Assembly (NCBI GenBank): GCA_045632605.1
Contig: JAZQXA010000069.1
Location: 1 to 8,638 of the forward strand
From: Flemingiibacterium sp045632605
GTDB lineage: Bacteria > Bacillota > Clostridia > Oscillospirales > CAG-272
Length of the DNA stretch: 8,638 nt
Direction: 5' to 3'
A program made the position numbers and the translations under genes. Each line of letters begins with the position of its first letter. Position 1 is the first letter of the stretch. The notes under the pieces were generated by a model, which worked only from the letters and a program-made list of their open reading frames with translations, searched no databases and was not told where the DNA came from. Positions 6,723-8,638 of this stretch are shown here, one piece after another.

Positions 6723-6805
6723 TGGTGCGGGCAACAGGACTCGAACCTGCACGCTCTCGCGGGGGAACCTAAATCCCCTGAGTCTACCAATTCCACCATG
6801 CCCGC
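6723..6805 (-). tRNA. tRNA-Leu, anticodon UAG
   Basis: An 83-base class II tRNA with encoded CCA. Acceptor arms GCGGGCA and TGCCCGC pair fully. The D-loop contains AATTGGTAGA. The anticodon stem-loop is GGGGA-TTTAGGT-TCCCC, giving anticodon TAG. A short variable arm CGC-GAGA-GCG follows, then the T-arm GCAGG-TTCGAGT-CCTGT. The D-stem reads GTG against CTC, which leaves a U-U mismatch at about 11-24. It reads CUA and probably other CUN codons. The HAD gene ends 25 bases upstream on the same strand and no convincing separate promoter lies between, so the two may be co-transcribed and the tRNA processed out. Confidence 0.95.
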
Positions 6806-6812
6806 ATATATA

Positions 6813-6828
6813 ATTGACAATTGTCAAT
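6813..6828. repeat. Perfect 16-base palindrome between the HAD gene and the tRNA
   Basis: ATTGACAATTGTCAAT is a perfect palindrome with no loop, lying between the HAD stop codon and the tRNA 5' end. It contains a TTGACA, but no -10 box lies at a workable distance before the tRNA. It may be a protein-binding site or a processing signal; the role is unknown. Confidence 0.5.
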
Positions 6829-6830
6829 AT

Positions 6831-7484
6831 TTAGAGAATTTTAAGCATTTCTGCGTAGCTTTCGATCTTCCAGTTGCAGGAAAGTGTTTCCGGGACGGTG
6901 GCGCACACATAATGCACAGTGCCGATGCCTGCATTTCGGGCGCTGCCCAGATCGCAATCCCGATCGCCTACCATTACCGTATCTGCTTGTGTCATCCCGT
7001 ACTTTTCCATAAGGTATTCGATGGACTCCGGAGAGGGCTTATAAGCAAAGTGGAGGCTGTCCGGCCCGATGATCTCCTGAAAATAGGAGGAAAGGCCGTA
7101 TTTTTCCAGATACTGGGCGGTGGTTACGCTCTGCCGGTGGGTGAAAATATAATTTTTGCGCCCGGTTTTGCAAATGCGGGAAAGAACGCTCTCGATGCCC
7201 GCCATAGGCTTTGCAAGAAGCTGGGGATTTACCTGCTGATGAAAGCGGTTGTATGTACTGACGAATTCTTCCCGGGGGATGCCAAATTTATCCGCATAAA
7301 AGTTGTGTGCCACAGTGATATTTTGCAGCATCAGCCCCATCGCCTCTGTCGGGTCGCAGTCGTGACCGTATTCACGCAGGGCTGCCCGGAGGTTGCCGAT
7401 AATGATAGGGTAGGAGTCAAAAAGCGTGCCGTCAAAATCCCAGATAAAGTGCCGGATATGCGCCAAGGTATTCTCTTTTTGCAT
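6831..7484 (-). CDS. HAD-superfamily hydrolase (phosphoglycolate phosphatase-like, subfamily IA)
   Basis: 217 residues, cytoplasmic, normal for small HAD phosphatases. All four motifs are present, numbered from the ATG at 7484: motif I DFDGTLFDS with nucleophile D16 and acid D18; motif II T115 (IFTHR); motif III K149 (YKPSPE); motif IV VGDRDCD with D174 and D178. The helical cap between motifs I and II (about 25-95) marks the IA subfamily. The ATG at 7484 is set by AAGGAG at 7497-7492 with a 7-base spacer; the longer reading begins with GTG and lacks a site. It hydrolyses a small phosphorylated metabolite, but the substrate cannot be told from the sequence. It has its own consensus promoter and lies upstream of tRNA-Leu. 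Confidence 0.92.
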   Translation of the reverse strand: MQKENTLAHIRHFIWDFDGTLFDSYPIIIGNLRAALREYGHDCDPTEAMGLMLQNITVAHNFYADKFGIPREEFVSTYNRFHQQVNPQLLAKPMAGIESVLSRICKTGRKNYIFTHRQSVTTAQYLEKYGLSSYFQEIIGPDSLHFAYKPSPESIEYLMEKYGMTQADTVMVGDRDCDLGSARNAGIGTVHYVCATVPETLSCNWKIESYAEMLKIL

Positions 7485-7521
7485 AAACACACTCCTTTGA
7501 ATTTGACGATCGCTAAAAGCT

Positions 7522-7551
7522 ATTATAGCATACTGCGGAGGGAAATGTCAA
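7522..7551 (-). promoter_or_regulatory. Consensus sigma-A promoter of the HAD gene
   Basis: On the minus strand TTGACA (7551-7546) and TATAAT (7527-7522) are both perfect consensus hexamers, 18 bases apart, with TGC just before the -10 box (extended -10). Transcription would start near 7515, about 31 bases before the ATG. It probably also drives tRNA-Leu. Confidence 0.85.
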
Positions 7552-7584
7552 CAAAGATACTACACAGAATTTTCCACGCAGCAC

Positions 7585-7613
7585 TTGCATTTGTCCACGT
7601 GCTGTGTTATGAT
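7585..7613 (+). promoter_or_regulatory. Sigma-A promoter of tldD
   Basis: TTGCAT (7585-7590) and TATGAT (7608-7613) are separated by exactly 17 bases, and TGT precedes the -10 box. The start point would fall near 7620, leaving a leader of about 26 bases with AGGAG at 7634-7638. It is back to back with the HAD promoter, 33 bases between their -35 boxes. Confidence 0.7.
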
Positions 7614-7645
7614 AGGAAATATTTTTTGAAAAGAGGAGAAAGCCT

Positions 7646-8638
7646 ATGATTTCAAGAGAAATTTGTGCTCGTGTTCTGCAGGTGGCGGTGTCTACCGGCG
7701 CGGACTATGCAGAGATTTTTGCCGAGCATTCTACAAACCACGCAGTCAGTATGATCGCTAACCGAGTGGAGTCCATCAATGATACCGTCATCGCCGGTGC
7801 AGCCGTCCGTGTTTATAAGGGCCTGCGCAGTGTTATGGCATCTACTGTAGACACCTCCGAGTCCGGTCTGATCGCATGCGCACAGAAGGCTGCAGAGGCG
7901 CTGGGCCAGGGAACTGCCCAGATCGACATCGTGCTGCGTGAGCGGCTGTTTGGAGATATTCACCCCGTTAAGATCGTTCCCTCTTCTGTGGAAAATGCCC
8001 GGAAGGTGGAAATTCTGAAGGAGGGCTACTTCGCTGCCAAGGAATACCACGAGGGTATTAAGCAGGTCAGCGGCAATCTGGTAGACGTAGATCACAATAT
8101 TCTCATCGCCAATACCGAAGGTACTTACGCCCAGGACCGTCAGGTTCGTACCCGCATTGCTGTTTCTGCCGTTGCAGACTTAGGCAGCGGTACCCAGACC
8201 GGCTCCTGCGCCCCCGGCCGCCGGATGGGCCTTGAGATGTTCGATTCTGAAATTTGCGCCAAGGATGTGGGTATCCACGCAGCCAAGCAGGCCATTACCA
8301 TGGCCGGCGCAGGCTACTGCCCCGCAGGCGTAATGCCCGTTGCCATCGGCAACGGCTTCGGCGGCGTTATTTTCCACGAGGCCTGCGGTCACGGCTTGGA
8401 GGCTTCCTCTGTGGCCTACGGACAGAGCGTTTTTGCAGGCAAGCTGGGTCAGCAGATCGCCAACACCAAGGTTACCGCCATTGACGACGGCACCATCCCC
8501 AATGCTTGGGGCTCTATCAACATTGACGACGAGGGTACACCGGCGCAAAAGAATGTGCTGATCGAAAACGGCATCCTCAAGTCTTATATGATCGACAAGT
8601 TCAACGGCCGCCGTATGGGTATGGCCTCTACCGGCAAC
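7646..8638 (+). CDS. tldD: TldD/PmbA-family metalloprotease TldD (3' end beyond window)
   Basis: The open frame starts at ATG 7646 (AGGAG, 7-base spacer) and runs 331 residues to the window edge without a stop. Family members are about 460-480 residues, so roughly 130-150 are missing. The N-terminus MISREICARVLQVAVSTGAD leads into ADYAEIFAEHS, a typical opening. The zinc motif HEACGH sits at residues 244-249 within GGVIFHEACGHGLEA. GTIPNAWGSINIDDEG and KNVLIENGILKSYM are further signatures. In other bacteria TldD pairs with TldE/PmbA to cleave peptides, including microcin and antitoxin substrates; a pmbA gene would be expected downstream. Codon use is GC-rich with CTG for leucine. Nothing is odd apart from the truncation by the window. 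Confidence 0.95.
   Translation, partial: MISREICARVLQVAVSTGADYAEIFAEHSTNHAVSMIANRVESINDTVIAGAAVRVYKGLRSVMASTVDTSESGLIACAQKAAEALGQGTAQIDIVLRERLFGDIHPVKIVPSSVENARKVEILKEGYFAAKEYHEGIKQVSGNLVDVDHNILIANTEGTYAQDRQVRTRIAVSAVADLGSGTQTGSCAPGRRMGLEMFDSEICAKDVGIHAAKQAITMAGAGYCPAGVMPVAIGNGFGGVIFHEACGHGLEASSVAYGQSVFAGKLGQQIANTKVTAIDDGTIPNAWGSINIDDEGTPAQKNVLIENGILKSYMIDKFNGRRMGMASTGN

Noticed and set aside
6806..6830. Separate promoter for tRNA-Leu
   Set aside because: TTGACA is present in the palindrome, but the only TATATA lies 9 bases away, directly against the tRNA 5' end, so it cannot work as a -35/-10 pair.
6687..7649. 320-residue plus-strand frame
   Set aside because: It runs through the tRNA, the full HAD gene (antisense) and both promoters, so it is chance.
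7652..8548. 147- and 122-residue minus-strand frames
   Set aside because: Shadows of tldD, whose frame is open across the entire stretch with the HEACGH motif.
1..8638. CRISPR array, insertion sequence with terminal repeats, or duplicated tRNA end (att site)
   Set aside because: Reading both strands I saw no regularly spaced repeats, no transposase, and no second copy of the tRNA-Leu 3' end within the window.

Overview
The window looks like a chromosomal segment from an anaerobic Firmicute, probably a gut clostridium (Oscillospiraceae or Christensenellales-like). The grounds are GGAGG-type ribosome sites, a DUF4368-type recombinase tail, a tldD gene and consensus sigma-A promoters. This placement is inferred from gene content; no taxonomic marker was tested.

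Left edge (1-119): the frameshifted C-terminal end of a Fic-family protein on the minus strand. Next (129-947, minus) is an AraC-family regulator. It is divergent from a tightly packed plus-strand operon, with a 143-base control region between them that carries an extended -10 box.

Catabolic operon (1091-6256, plus): a UlaG/UPF0173-like metallo-beta-lactamase-fold hydrolase, an enolase-superfamily (mandelate racemase/galactonate dehydratase-like) dehydratase, a 115-residue cupin-like protein, a short-chain dehydrogenase, and a 695-residue cytoplasmic DUF6259-like protein resembling a glycoside hydrolase. Read together, the set suggests intracellular release of a sugar, oxidation by the SDR, lactone opening by the MBL hydrolase and dehydration by the enolase-family enzyme to a 2-keto-3-deoxy sugar acid. 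AraC would be the local regulator. No transporter, kinase or aldolase is in view, so the substrate and the end of the pathway are unknown. The DUF6259-like gene is richer in G+C and uses CTG for leucine more than its upstream neighbours, so the operon may be a mosaic.

Scar region (6257-6720): a C-terminal remnant of a large serine recombinase, then two terminator hairpins that serve the minus strand. The cassette is therefore bounded on both sides by broken genes.

Right side (6723-8638): tRNA-Leu(UAG) and a HAD-family phosphatase on the minus strand, with a consensus promoter. Divergent from them is tldD, with its own promoter, running off the right edge. This part looks like ordinary core genome.
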